Positions 25,026-33,838 of a DNA stretch of 64,000 nucleotides are shown in pieces. The position numbers were made by a program, and so were the translations under genes. Source of the stretch: Escherichia coli (GTDB lineage: Bacteria; Pseudomonadota; Gammaproteobacteria; Enterobacterales; Enterobacteriaceae); NCBI RefSeq assembly GCF_036503815.1, contig NZ_AP027764.1, positions 2,418,001 through 2,482,000 on the forward strand. Reading direction: 5' to 3'. The notes beneath the pieces are model-generated. The model was not told where the DNA came from. It did no database searches and saw only the letters and a list, made by a program, of their open reading frames with translations. Each line of letters begins with the position of its first letter. The first letter of the stretch is position 1.

Positions 25026-26201
25026 TTACAGCTTGTTGTAAACACGCGCTAAACGGCCGTGGCCTTTGACAGTCACCGGTGATTCGTTGGCGGCAATAAA
25101 CGCTGATTCACCCGGTTTAAGCTGTAACTGCTGAGAACCTTTACACAGCGTTGCATCGCCTTCGACGCAGAACAAAATGGCGGCACTCTGCTGGCTGATG
25201 GTGGTTTCTTTATCACTAAGATCATGCAGCGAGAAGGCAAAATCATCCACCGGAATCGGGAAGTCCAGTTCTGCACCTTGTTTCACCGGCTGGGTCAACA
25301 ACTGGTTAGCCGGTTTGGCTTCGAACTTCACATTGGCAACCAGTTCCGGAATATCAATGTATTTAGGCGTCAGACCCGCACGCAGCACGTTATCGGAGTT
25401 CGCCATCACTTCCAGCGCCACGCCTTGCAGGTAAGCGTGCGGTGTTTCAGCGAACAGGAACATCGCTTCGCCAGGATTCAATTTCACCACATTCAGCAAC
25501 AGCGGGGAGAACAGACCGCTGTCTTCCGGGTAAAATTCAGAAATTAAACGAATCGTTTGCCATGGTTCACCCTGCTGGCTGTCGAGGGCCGATTTTAAAA
25601 TCGCCAGCGCGCGGGATTTTTCTTCACCCTGCATATTCAACAGGCTGGCGAACAGTTCGCTTAAACGTTCGGCATCAGGCTGTTGTAAAAAGTGAGCAAT
25701 CGCCGGATGTGCACCTGCGACTGGCTGGAGTAGGGAGACAATCTCGGAAAACTCACGAAACGCGTTCATCGCAAGGAAAGGCGTCAGCGCAAAAACCAGC
25801 TCCGGCTTGTGGTTAGGATCTTTATAGTTACGCTCAGCGGCATCCATCGGAATACCTGCAGCATTTTCTTTGGCAAAACCGATTTCAGAATTGCGTTTGT
25901 TTGGATGAACCTGAATGGAGAGCGGCTGTGCTGCGCACAATACTTTGAACAGGAAAGGCAGTTCGCCAAAGCGTTTGGCAACGGCCTCTCCGAGCAGAGT
26001 CGATTTATCACTCTCAATCACATCACGCAGTGAAACGATATCTCCGGCGGCATTCTGCACTCGTGAACTGCTTTTCGGATGTGCGCCCATCCACAGCTCG
26101 GCCATCGGCTGGCTGGACGGATTTTCCATACCATAAAGTTCAGTCAACGCCGTTTTGCTGCCCCAGGCATAGTTTTGCACTGAGTTAATGAGTTTTTGCA
26201 T
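25026..26201 (-). CDS. manA: Mannose-6-phosphate isomerase
   Basis: Cytosolic zinc enzyme that interconverts mannose 6-phosphate and fructose 6-phosphate. It is needed both for mannose catabolism and for GDP-mannose synthesis. The type I PMI protein has 391 residues. The metal-site motif QVHPNK (about residues 97-102), the NHKPELVFAL segment near 130 and the YxIPELV/NSDNVLRAGLTPKY signature near 250-270 are present. I use the ATG at 26201 (MQKLINSVQNYAWG); an upstream in-frame extension of 26 codons lacks family support. Confidence 0.97.
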   Translation of the reverse strand: MQKLINSVQNYAWGSKTALTELYGMENPSSQPMAELWMGAHPKSSSRVQNAAGDIVSLRDVIESDKSTLLGEAVAKRFGELPFLFKVLCAAQPLSIQVHPNKRNSEIGFAKENAAGIPMDAAERNYKDPNHKPELVFALTPFLAMNAFREFSEIVSLLQPVAGAHPAIAHFLQQPDAERLSELFASLLNMQGEEKSRALAILKSALDSQQGEPWQTIRLISEFYPEDSGLFSPLLLNVVKLNPGEAMFLFAETPHAYLQGVALEVMANSDNVLRAGLTPKYIDIPELVANVKFEAKPANQLLTQPVKQGAELDFPIPVDDFAFSLHDLSDKETTISQQSAAILFCVEGDATLCKGSQQLQLKPGESAFIAANESPVTVKGHGRLARVYNKL

Positions 26202-26399
26202 GATCAATCCCTGTTTTAATGTGGAAATTAATCCCGCTATTAAAGCAAGAATCCTACGGGAAGTAACCTGGAGCCGCAAAAAGTCGTACTAGTCTCAGTT
26301 TTTGTTAAAAAACTGTGTAGGATATTGTTACTCGCTTTTAACAGGGCAACGGAACACCCGCCCAGAGCATAACCAAACCAGGCAGTAAGTGAGAGAACA

Positions 26400-28046
26400 A
26401 TGTCAAACAAACCCTTTCATTATCAGGCTCCTTTTCCACTCAAAAAAGATGATACTGAGTATTACCTGCTAACCAGCGAACACGTTAGCGTATCTGAATT
26501 TGAAGGGCAGGAGATTTTGAAAGTCGCACCCGAAGCGTTAACTCTGTTGGCGCGTCAGGCGTTTCATGATGCGTCATTTATGCTGCGTCCGGCTCACCAA
26601 CAACAGGTGGCCGACATTCTGCGTGACCCGGAAGCCAGCGAAAATGATAAATATGTGGCGCTGCAATTCCTGCGTAACTCCGACATCGCGGCAAAAGGCG
26701 TTCTGCCAACCTGTCAGGATACCGGCACCGCGATTATTGTTGGTAAAAAAGGGCAGCGTGTATGGACCGGTGGCGGTGATGAAGCAGCGCTGGCGCGCGG
26801 TGTCTATAACACTTATATCGAGGATAATCTGCGCTACTCGCAAAACGCGCCGCTGGATATGTATAAAGAGGTGAATACCGGCACTAACTTACCAGCGCAG
26901 ATCGATCTTTATGCCGTTGATGGTGACGAGTACAAATTCCTCTGTATCGCCAAAGGTGGCGGTTCGGCAAACAAGACGTATCTCTATCAGGAAACCAAAG
27001 CGTTACTGACGCCGGGAAAACTGAAAAATTACCTGGTTGAGAAGATGCGCACGCTGGGTACGGCGGCCTGTCCTCCGTATCATATTGCGTTCGTTATTGG
27101 TGGAACTTCTGCAGAAACGAATCTTAAAACGGTGAAACTGGCTTCCGCTAAATACTATGATGAACTGCCAACGGAAGGGAATGAGCACGGTCAGGCGTTC
27201 CGCGATGTGGAACTTGAAAAAGAATTGCTGATCGAAGCGCAAAATCTTGGTCTGGGTGCGCAGTTTGGTGGTAAATACTTCGCTCACGACATCCGCGTGA
27301 TTCGCCTGCCACGTCACGGCGCATCCTGCCCGGTCGGTATGGGTGTCTCCTGTTCTGCTGACCGTAATATCAAAGCGAAGATCAACCGTCAGGGGATCTG
27401 GATCGAAAAACTGGAACATAATCCAGGCAAATATATCCCGGAAGAGCTGCGCAAAGCGGGAGAAGGCGAAGCGGTGCGCGTTGACCTTAACCGTCCGATG
27501 AAAGAGATCCTCGCACAGTTGTCGCAGTATCCCGTTTCTACACGCTTATCGCTGAATGGCACGATTATCGTCGGTCGTGATATTGCTCACGCCAAACTGA
27601 AAGAGCGGATGGATAACGGTGAAGGGCTGCCGCAGTACATCAAAGATCATCCGATTTACTATGCGGGTCCGGCCAAAACGCCGGAAGGTTATGCCTCCGG
27701 TTCTCTTGGCCCAACGACCGCCGGACGGATGGATTCTTATGTCGATCAACTGCAAGCGCAGGGCGGCAGTATGATCATGCTGGCGAAAGGCAACCGCAGC
27801 CAGCAGGTGACGGATGCCTGTAAAAAACACGGCGGTTTCTACCTCGGTAGTATCGGTGGTCCGGCAGCAGTATTGGCGCAGGGAAGTATTAAGAGCCTGG
27901 AATGTGTTGAATATCCGGAACTGGGAATGGAAGCCATCTGGAAAATTGAAGTAGAAGATTTCCCGGCGTTTATCCTTGTGGATGATAAAGGAAATGACTT
28001 CTTCCAGCAGATACAACTCACACAGTGCACCCGCTGTGTGAAATAA
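26400..28046 (+). CDS. fumA: Fumarase A, class I [4Fe-4S] fumarate hydratase
   Basis: Cytosolic TCA-cycle enzyme converting fumarate to L-malate, 548 residues. The oxygen-sensitive iron-sulphur cluster uses Cys105 (LPTCQDTGTAI), a cysteine in GTAACPPYH near 224 and one near 318 (GASCPVGMGVSC). Class I fumarases dominate in iron-replete, low-oxygen cells. It has its own terminator before fumC. The roughly 200-bp region upstream would hold its ArcA/FNR/CRP-responsive promoter, which I cannot resolve. Confidence 0.98.
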   Translation: MSNKPFHYQAPFPLKKDDTEYYLLTSEHVSVSEFEGQEILKVAPEALTLLARQAFHDASFMLRPAHQQQVADILRDPEASENDKYVALQFLRNSDIAAKGVLPTCQDTGTAIIVGKKGQRVWTGGGDEAALARGVYNTYIEDNLRYSQNAPLDMYKEVNTGTNLPAQIDLYAVDGDEYKFLCIAKGGGSANKTYLYQETKALLTPGKLKNYLVEKMRTLGTAACPPYHIAFVIGGTSAETNLKTVKLASAKYYDELPTEGNEHGQAFRDVELEKELLIEAQNLGLGAQFGGKYFAHDIRVIRLPRHGASCPVGMGVSCSADRNIKAKINRQGIWIEKLEHNPGKYIPEELRKAGEGEAVRVDLNRPMKEILAQLSQYPVSTRLSLNGTIIVGRDIAHAKLKERMDNGEGLPQYIKDHPIYYAGPAKTPEGYASGSLGPTTAGRMDSYVDQLQAQGGSMIMLAKGNRSQQVTDACKKHGGFYLGSIGGPAAVLAQGSIKSLECVEYPELGMEAIWKIEVEDFPAFILVDDKGNDFFQQIQLTQCTRCVK

Positions 28047-28052
28047 ACAGAG

Positions 28053-28075
28053 CCGCCCTTCGGGGCGGTTTTTTT
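28053..28075 (+). terminator. Terminator of fumA
   Basis: CCGCCC-TTCG-GGGCGG tetraloop hairpin (28053-28068) is followed by seven T, six bases past the fumA stop. This separates fumA from fumC transcription in part. Confidence 0.94.
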
Positions 28076-28077
28076 AC

Positions 28078-28096
28078 ATGGCACGAAAGACCAAAC
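28078..28096 (+). promoter_or_regulatory. Marbox (SoxS/MarA/Rob site) of fumC
   Basis: ATGGCACGAAAGACCAAAC matches every defined position of the 19-base marbox consensus AYnGCACnnWnnRYYAAAY. It lies about 92 bp upstream of the fumC start. fumC is an established SoxRS regulon member, so this site explains its induction by superoxide. Confidence 0.88.
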
Positions 28097-28188
28097 ATTT
28101 GTTATCAAATAGTAAATAATGAGTGAGCTAAAAGTTGCTTAACGAAAGCAAAACAGAAAGAAAAAATTAATCAGGTGAGGAGCAGGCC

Positions 28189-29592
28189 ATGAATACAGTA
28201 CGCAGCGAAAAAGATTCGATGGGGGCGATTGATGTCCCGGCAGATAAGCTGTGGGGCGCACAAACTCAACGCTCGCTGGAGCATTTCCGCATTTCGACGG
28301 AGAAAATGCCCACCTCACTGATTCATGCGCTGGCGCTAACCAAGCGCGCAGCGGCAAAAGTTAATGAAGATTTAGGCTTGCTGTCTGAAGAGAAAGCGAG
28401 CGCCATTCGGCAGGCGGCGGATGAAGTATTGGCAGGACAGCATGACGACGAATTCCCGCTGGCAATCTGGCAGACCGGCTCCGGCACGCAAAGTAATATG
28501 AACATGAACGAAGTGCTGGCTAATCGGGCCAGTGAATTACTTGGCGGCGTGCGCGGGATGGAGCGTAAAGTTCACCCTAACGACGACGTGAACAAAAGCC
28601 AAAGTTCCAATGATGTCTTTCCGACGGCGATGCACGTTGCGGCGCTACTGGCGCTGCGCAAGCAACTCATTCCGCAGCTTAAAACCCTGACACAGACGCT
28701 GAATGAGAAATCGCGCGCATTTGCCGATATCGTCAAAATTGGTCGTACCCACTTGCAGGATGCCACGCCGCTAACACTGGGGCAGGAGATTTCCGGCTGG
28801 GTAGCGATGCTGGAGCATAATCTCAAACATATCGAATACAGCCTGCCGCATGTAGCGGAACTGGCTATGGGCGGTACAGCTGTGGGTACTGGACTAAATA
28901 CCCATCCGGAGTATGCGCGTCGCGTGGCAGATGAACTGGCAGTCATTACCTGCGCACCGTTTGTTACCGCGCCGAACAAATTCGAAGCGCTGGCGACCTG
29001 TGATGCCCTGGTTCAGGCGCACGGCGCGTTGAAAGGGTTGGCTGCGTCACTGATGAAAATTGCCAATGATGTCCGCTGGCTGGCCTCAGGCCCGCGCTGC
29101 GGAATTGGTGAAATCTCAATCCCGGAAAATGAGCCGGGCAGCTCAATCATGCCGGGGAAAGTGAACCCAACCCAGTGTGAGGCATTAACCATGCTCTGCT
29201 GTCAGGTGATGGGGAACGACGTGGCGATCAACATGGGGGGCGCTTCCGGTAACTTTGAACTGAACGTCTTCCGTCCGATGGTGATCCACAATTTCCTGCA
29301 ATCGGTGCGCTTGCTGGCAGATGGCATGGAAAGTTTCAACAAACACTGCGCAGTGGGCATTGAACCGAATCGTGAGCGAATCAATCAATTACTCAATGAA
29401 TCGCTGATGCTGGTGACTGCGCTCAACACTCACATTGGTTATGACAAAGCCGCCGAGATCGCCAAAAAAGCGCATAAAGAAGGGCTGACCTTAAAAGCTG
29501 CGGCCCTTGCGCTGGGGTATCTTAGCGAAGCCGAGTTTGACAGCTGGGTACGGCCAGAACAGATGGTCGGCAGTATGAAAGCAGGGCGTTAA
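28189..29592 (+). CDS. fumC: Fumarase C, class II iron-free fumarate hydratase
   Basis: Homotetrameric fumarase of 467 residues from the aspartase/fumarase superfamily. It needs no iron-sulphur cluster and so works under oxidative stress or iron limitation. The signature GSSIMPGKVNP (about residues 317-327, with the catalytic loop serine) and GRTHLQDATP around the catalytic histidine (near 188) are intact. It lies directly downstream of fumA, has its own marbox and promoter, and starts at the ATG at 28189 after GTGAGGAG. It runs convergent to tus, and the two stop codons abut. Confidence 0.98.
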   Translation: MNTVRSEKDSMGAIDVPADKLWGAQTQRSLEHFRISTEKMPTSLIHALALTKRAAAKVNEDLGLLSEEKASAIRQAADEVLAGQHDDEFPLAIWQTGSGTQSNMNMNEVLANRASELLGGVRGMERKVHPNDDVNKSQSSNDVFPTAMHVAALLALRKQLIPQLKTLTQTLNEKSRAFADIVKIGRTHLQDATPLTLGQEISGWVAMLEHNLKHIEYSLPHVAELAMGGTAVGTGLNTHPEYARRVADELAVITCAPFVTAPNKFEALATCDALVQAHGALKGLAASLMKIANDVRWLASGPRCGIGEISIPENEPGSSIMPGKVNPTQCEALTMLCCQVMGNDVAINMGGASGNFELNVFRPMVIHNFLQSVRLLADGMESFNKHCAVGIEPNRERINQLLNESLMLVTALNTHIGYDKAAEIAKKAHKEGLTLKAAALALGYLSEAEFDSWVRPEQMVGSMKAGR

Positions 29593-30518
29593 TCTGCAAC
29601 ATACAGGTGCAGCCGGGGAATGATCAAACGAAGCGGCTGCGCCTGTGGTTTATAACGGTGTTGCACATTGTCGGCATCGTAATTTAACAACTCCCCAACG
29701 TCCGGCACGCCCGCGCCATTATCCCGATTAATCAGCGCAATAAGCGGCGTAGGGCAAGCGTGTTGTACTTGTTTTTGATCTCCCTTGTACCAGACGCGGG
29801 CAATCGGCTGCACCTTCACCGGACGTTTGATTTTTAACTTCGCGTCCTGTGGCAGGGTAGCAATATCCTGATACTCTCTCTCCAGTTTTCGTTGCCGCTC
29901 CTCGCGCGTCCACGGTGCGACACTGCGCGGTGATTTCAGGCTTTTTTCCAGCTGTGCCAGGACTTCATCACGATGCAAATTCTTAATGATATGTTTATTG
30001 GCCCAGCCAAAACGTAAAGTGGCGGGGTCGTGCAGAACAGTGAGCGTTCGGTAAGCATTAAGGGTGATCAGCCCCGGCAAATGACGATGCACCCATTCAA
30101 AACGCGCCGCTGTGGGGAGTTCTGACTCTACCGTGACGATATGTTCGAAAGTGGTTTTGAGTTGATTGATGCGCTGAATATGACTGACCAACGCTGCTTG
30201 CGAAAGGTTATCGACCTGGTAACACAACACGCCAGGCAGTCGAACAGCAGCCTTGCTGCTGCGATTTTCGGACTGTTGCTGAATAAACAAATGGCGGAAA
30301 TGACGCAACGCCAGCGACTGCGCGTCGTTGCCCAGATGTTGCTTTACCTCAATACGATTAAGCGGGTTATGCTCATCCTCTTTTTTTACCTCCGGCAAAG
30401 AGAACACGCGGGCAACCAGCAATTTGTGCTGTTCTAGCTCAGCGGCAAATGCAGCCAGTTCTTGTTCCATCTGGCGAAAGGTAGTGTTGAGTCGGTCTAC
30501 GAGATCGTAACGCGCCAT
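29589..30518 (-). CDS. tus: Tus, replication terminus site-binding protein
   Basis: Monomeric DNA-binding protein of 309 residues that grips Ter sites and blocks the replicative helicase from one side. The start is the ATG at 30518 (MARYDLVDRLN); the frame is open 53 codons further upstream, but that extension would read through the Ter site and is rejected. The stop overlaps the end of fumC by four bases (convergent genes). The Ter site lies 11 bases upstream of the start, inside the promoter, so Tus represses its own gene. Confidence 0.98.
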   Translation of the reverse strand: MARYDLVDRLNTTFRQMEQELAAFAAELEQHKLLVARVFSLPEVKKEDEHNPLNRIEVKQHLGNDAQSLALRHFRHLFIQQQSENRSSKAAVRLPGVLCYQVDNLSQAALVSHIQRINQLKTTFEHIVTVESELPTAARFEWVHRHLPGLITLNAYRTLTVLHDPATLRFGWANKHIIKNLHRDEVLAQLEKSLKSPRSVAPWTREERQRKLEREYQDIATLPQDAKLKIKRPVKVQPIARVWYKGDQKQVQHACPTPLIALINRDNGAGVPDVGELLNYDADNVQHRYKPQAQPLRLIIPRLHLYVAD

Positions 30519-30528
30519 AATATTAACC

Positions 30529-30551
30529 ACTTTAGTTACAACATACTTTAT
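30529..30551 (-). other. Replication terminator site TerB
   Basis: On the minus strand the core GTATGTTGTAACTAAAGT is intact, including the G:C pair at Ter position 6 (C at 30546 on the plus strand), the base that flips into Tus to lock it. By the established polarity, forks arriving from the high-coordinate side meet this face and are stopped, while forks moving to higher coordinates pass. The five distal bases read ATAAA, against AATAA in the TerB I recall from K-12. Confidence 0.93.
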
Positions 30552-30594
30552 TTTATAGCACAGTATCGACAGCCTGACCACCGTGCGCGTAATG

Positions 30595-31896
30595 TCAAGC
30601 AGAGGTAAATTGCGGGATGTTATGCCATAACGGCCAGCTAAACGAGAAGCGGGCACCACCCAGTTCGCTGGTGTCACAATTAACCGTACCGCCCATTGCT
30701 AGTGCTATAGAGTGGACAATCGCCAGCCCCAGCCCGCAGCCGCCGGTTGAGCGATCTCGGCTGGGATCGAGGCGAACAAAAGGTTCAAAGATGTGTTCGC
30801 GGTTTTCTGGGGCAATCCCTGGGCCATCATCCTCAACAATTAATGTCGCTCTGTTCCCCGACAGTAGCAGGCTGGTTTCAACCGTTGAATGGCAGTAACG
30901 CAGCGCGTTATTGAGTAAATTATCCAGCACGCGTTCCATTAAGCGCATATCCAACGCCGCATAATGGCCTTGCGTGAGCGTTTTAATCCGTACCGTTTTA
31001 TCGGGCGTTACTGCCTGAATATCTGCCAGATGCGTTGACAGCCACAACGGCAGGTCTGGTTCGCTAAGATGAAGCTCATTTTGTGGGCGATCGAGTCGGG
31101 CATAAGTCAGCAACTCTTCAATTAAAGCTTCAAGTTGACTGATATCGCGATTCAACGCCTGGGATTCGGCGGCGCTCAGGTTATCGCTCATCTCCAGTCG
31201 ATAACGCAGGCGCACTAACGGTGTTCGCAGTTCGTGAGCGATACCGTCAATAAGCTGTTTTTTGCTGGCAATCAAGGCGTTGATATTGTCCGCCATCTGG
31301 TTAAATGCGACGCCAAGTCGTTCAAAACTCGAACCTTCATCAAAGTGGATACGCTCACTGAGATGCCCATCGCCAAATCGTTGCGCCGCTGCTTCCAGTT
31401 TTAACATATCCTGCCAGTGCGGACGCATCCAGATAAACACCGGAAAGGCGAGGGAAATGGCAATAAAAGCGATCAGGGCGATATCCAGTAATCGCATCTG
31501 ATGGAGGTAATAAAGATAAGGAACAGGACCAACTGCCAGCACGTAGTGGCTGCGCGGGATGCGTTGCAAAAAAGTGTACTGATCGTCCAGGGCGACAATT
31601 TCGCCGCCACGCAGCCGGTGCATGGAAATATCATCAAGATGATATTTACTCAGCGGCTCGACGCGCAGATCGAAAGAGAGATTTAAATCCATCTCCTTCA
31701 GCGTCTTACCCCAATCGTGTGGGGGGATCTCACGCAATTCGCTGCGCATCAGATACAGCGAACTGTTCATCAAATCATCCAGCGACTGTTTGCCTGCGCG
31801 TTCGGCGGTAAATTTGTACACCAGCCCGACCAGCAGAGACATTACAAGGAAGCAGACAAACAATAACAGGTAAAACTGGATAAACAGTTTTTTCAT
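30595..31896 (-). CDS. rstB: RstB, sensor histidine kinase
   Basis: Inner-membrane kinase of 433 residues for the response regulator RstA. Two transmembrane helices (about residues 5-27 and 137-156) enclose a periplasmic domain of about 110 residues. A HAMP linker follows, then the HisKA domain with the phosphorylated histidine in DGIAHELRTPL (His221 by counting). The ATP-binding domain has VDDGPGI and GGCGLGLAIV. It follows rstA after three bases. The periplasmic signal is not firmly known. Confidence 0.96.
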   Translation of the reverse strand: MKKLFIQFYLLLFVCFLVMSLLVGLVYKFTAERAGKQSLDDLMNSSLYLMRSELREIPPHDWGKTLKEMDLNLSFDLRVEPLSKYHLDDISMHRLRGGEIVALDDQYTFLQRIPRSHYVLAVGPVPYLYYLHQMRLLDIALIAFIAISLAFPVFIWMRPHWQDMLKLEAAAQRFGDGHLSERIHFDEGSSFERLGVAFNQMADNINALIASKKQLIDGIAHELRTPLVRLRYRLEMSDNLSAAESQALNRDISQLEALIEELLTYARLDRPQNELHLSEPDLPLWLSTHLADIQAVTPDKTVRIKTLTQGHYAALDMRLMERVLDNLLNNALRYCHSTVETSLLLSGNRATLIVEDDGPGIAPENREHIFEPFVRLDPSRDRSTGGCGLGLAIVHSIALAMGGTVNCDTSELGGARFSFSWPLWHNIPQFTSA

Positions 31897-31899
31897 CGC

Positions 31900-32619
31900 T
31901 TATTCCCACGCATGAGGCGCAAAAAGATAGCCTTTGTTACGCACGGTTTTAATGCGGTAGGGTTCGGCAGCGTTATCGAGCAGTTTTTTTCTTAACCGCG
32001 AAATAGCCACGTCCACGCTACGATCCAGTCCGTCATAACTGACGCCGCGTAAATTCTTCAGCAGCGCATCGCGGTCCATGATTTGCCCGGCATGGGTGGC
32101 TAATTCCCATAACAATTCAAAATCAGCCGTCGAGAGTGAAATCTCATGGTTAGCAAGCGTCACTACGCGGTTGATGGGGTCGATAGTTAACGTACCGAAA
32201 TGCAATGGTTTGTAAGGTGTCAGAGACGTTTCCTGAAGACCTTTGCTCAGTGTGGCTTGCTCATTCTGACGCAAATGCAAACGTAAACGCGCTAACAAAA
32301 CAGCAGGGGGCGTCGTTTTGAGAATATAGTCGCAGGCACCCATTTCCAGTGCCAGGATGTGGTTCATATCGCTATCGAGAGAGGTTAGAAGAACAATCGG
32401 TCCGGACCACTTTGCGCGTAAATCACGACAAATGGTCATGCCGTCCTTGCCGGGCAGCATGATGTCCAGTAACACCAAATCCGGATTTTCTCGCAGAATA
32501 GTTTCTTCGGCCTGGTCGCCGCGCGGCTCTACGGTAACCTGCATATCATGTTTTGCCAGGTACGCGGCAATCAGTGAACCGACTTCCGCATCATCTTCCA
32601 CAAATACGATGGTGTTCAT
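31900..32619 (-). CDS. rstA: RstA, OmpR-type response regulator
   Basis: Response regulator of 239 residues with an N-terminal receiver domain (phosphorylated Asp52 in LLDIMLPGKDG) and a C-terminal winged helix typical of OmpR/PhoB (RSVDVAISRLRKKL). I use the ATG at 32619 (MNTIVFVEDDAE); the in-frame upstream extension of 20 codons lacks conserved sequence. A PhoP box lies upstream, so PhoPQ activates rstAB. A target box sits before asr in this same window. Confidence 0.96.
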   Translation of the reverse strand: MNTIVFVEDDAEVGSLIAAYLAKHDMQVTVEPRGDQAEETILRENPDLVLLDIMLPGKDGMTICRDLRAKWSGPIVLLTSLDSDMNHILALEMGACDYILKTTPPAVLLARLRLHLRQNEQATLSKGLQETSLTPYKPLHFGTLTIDPINRVVTLANHEISLSTADFELLWELATHAGQIMDRDALLKNLRGVSYDGLDRSVDVAISRLRKKLLDNAAEPYRIKTVRNKGYLFAPHAWE

Positions 32620-32675
32620 ATTATTCACGGTAGATATAAAAACGTCACAATACACTGCGCTGTTTTTACTTACTA

Positions 32676-32692
32676 TCAATCGTTTCTAAACA
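32676..32692 (-). promoter_or_regulatory. PhoP box upstream of rstA
   Basis: On the minus strand TGTTTAGAAACGATTGA fits the PhoP direct repeat (T/G)GTTTA-N5-(T/G)GTTTA: the first hexamer is perfect and the second (GATTGA) partial. rstA is an established member of the PhoP regulon in E. coli. Confidence 0.75.
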
Positions 32693-32747
32693 AGTTTTCA
32701 TCAGGTATTCTACTGATGACTTGTTATGGAAGTGTTAAGGTAAAAAG

Positions 32748-33083
32748 ATGGGGCTGGTAATCAAAGCCGCGCTCGGTGCGCTGGTAGTGCTGTTGATTGG
32801 TGTATTAGCAAAAACGAAAAATTATTATATCGCCGGACTGATTCCGCTTTTTCCGACTTTTGCGCTCATCGCGCATTATATTGTTGCCAGCGAACGCGGC
32901 ATTGAAGCCTTACGTGCAACAATCATTTTTAGTATGTGGTCGATAATTCCCTATTTTGTTTACCTGGCGTCGCTGTGGTATTTCACCGGAATGATGCGCT
33001 TGCCCGCCGCTTTTGTTGGTTCTGTTGCATGCTGGGGGATAAGCGCATGGGTGTTGATTATATGCTGGATTAAGCTGCATTAA
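32748..33083 (+). CDS. ydgC: YdgC, GlpM-family inner-membrane protein
   Basis: Hydrophobic 111-residue protein with four predicted transmembrane helices, of the GlpM family (named from Pseudomonas, where it affects alginate production). Its biochemical role is unknown. The start ATG at 32748 follows AAGGTAAAAAG. It is divergent from rstA and convergent with folM, whose stop overlaps its stop by four bases (TTAA). Confidence 0.92.
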   Translation: MGLVIKAALGALVVLLIGVLAKTKNYYIAGLIPLFPTFALIAHYIVASERGIEALRATIIFSMWSIIPYFVYLASLWYFTGMMRLPAAFVGSVACWGISAWVLIICWIKLH

Positions 33084-33802
33084 CGCAGATGACGACCGCC
33101 ATCAAGAGGGAAACTGCGTCCGGTGACAAAGCAGCTGGTAAGTAAGTAATCGACCAGGTCGATCACTTCTTTCTCGCCAGGCGCGGTTTTCATCAGTGAT
33201 TTATTCAGCGCCTGTTGTCGATATTCGGCATCATCATGCTCATTAAACAGGATCAGCGATGGCGCAATAGAATTTACTTTCACTTCAGGTGCCAGCTTGC
33301 GGGCAAACGAGCGGGTCATATTATCCAGTGCTGCTTTGCTTGCAGCATAGGCAATATGTTTGTCGCTACCGCGCTCCACCACATAATCGGTAAAGTGAAT
33401 AATATCGCTGGCGGCGTGTCCGTGCCCGCGCAGTAATCTTTCCAGCGCGTGGTTAAGTAGGTATGGGGCATTAACGTGGATCTGCATCATGCAGGCCAGT
33501 ACGTCGGTGAGTGGCATACCTGGTTTTTCTGCCATCCACGCACTGGCATTGTGCAACACCGCACGCAGGCCGTGGGTGCTTTTTAGCACTTCATCGGCAA
33601 ACGCCATCACACCGTCGTTGGTCGAAAAATCAGCCTGAATACACAGCGCACCCGCATTCATCAGCCCATCAATGGCAGGATAGTGTGTCCGATAGCTGAC
33701 TATCACCGGTTGCTTTTGATTAATGAAATGCCATGCGAGGGCGAGGCCGATGCGACGACCTCCGCCAGTAATTAATATTGGCAAGGGCTGGGCTTTACCC
33801 AT
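33080..33802 (-). CDS. folM: FolM, dihydromonapterin reductase
   Basis: Short-chain dehydrogenase/reductase of 240 residues that reduces dihydromonapterin to tetrahydromonapterin, with weak dihydrofolate reductase activity. Cofactor binding is shown by ITGGGRRIGLALA (about residues 11-23), where the Arg pair is typical of NADPH-using pteridine reductases. The active-site YAASK (about 156-160) is present. The ending GRSFPLDGGRHLR is typical of the family. It stands alone between ydgI and ydgC. Confidence 0.95.
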   Translation of the reverse strand: MGKAQPLPILITGGGRRIGLALAWHFINQKQPVIVSYRTHYPAIDGLMNAGALCIQADFSTNDGVMAFADEVLKSTHGLRAVLHNASAWMAEKPGMPLTDVLACMMQIHVNAPYLLNHALERLLRGHGHAASDIIHFTDYVVERGSDKHIAYAASKAALDNMTRSFARKLAPEVKVNSIAPSLILFNEHDDAEYRQQALNKSLMKTAPGEKEVIDLVDYLLTSCFVTGRSFPLDGGRHLR

Positions 33803-33838
33803 CGTTATCTCCTTTGCTATCCAACGATGGGATGAACG

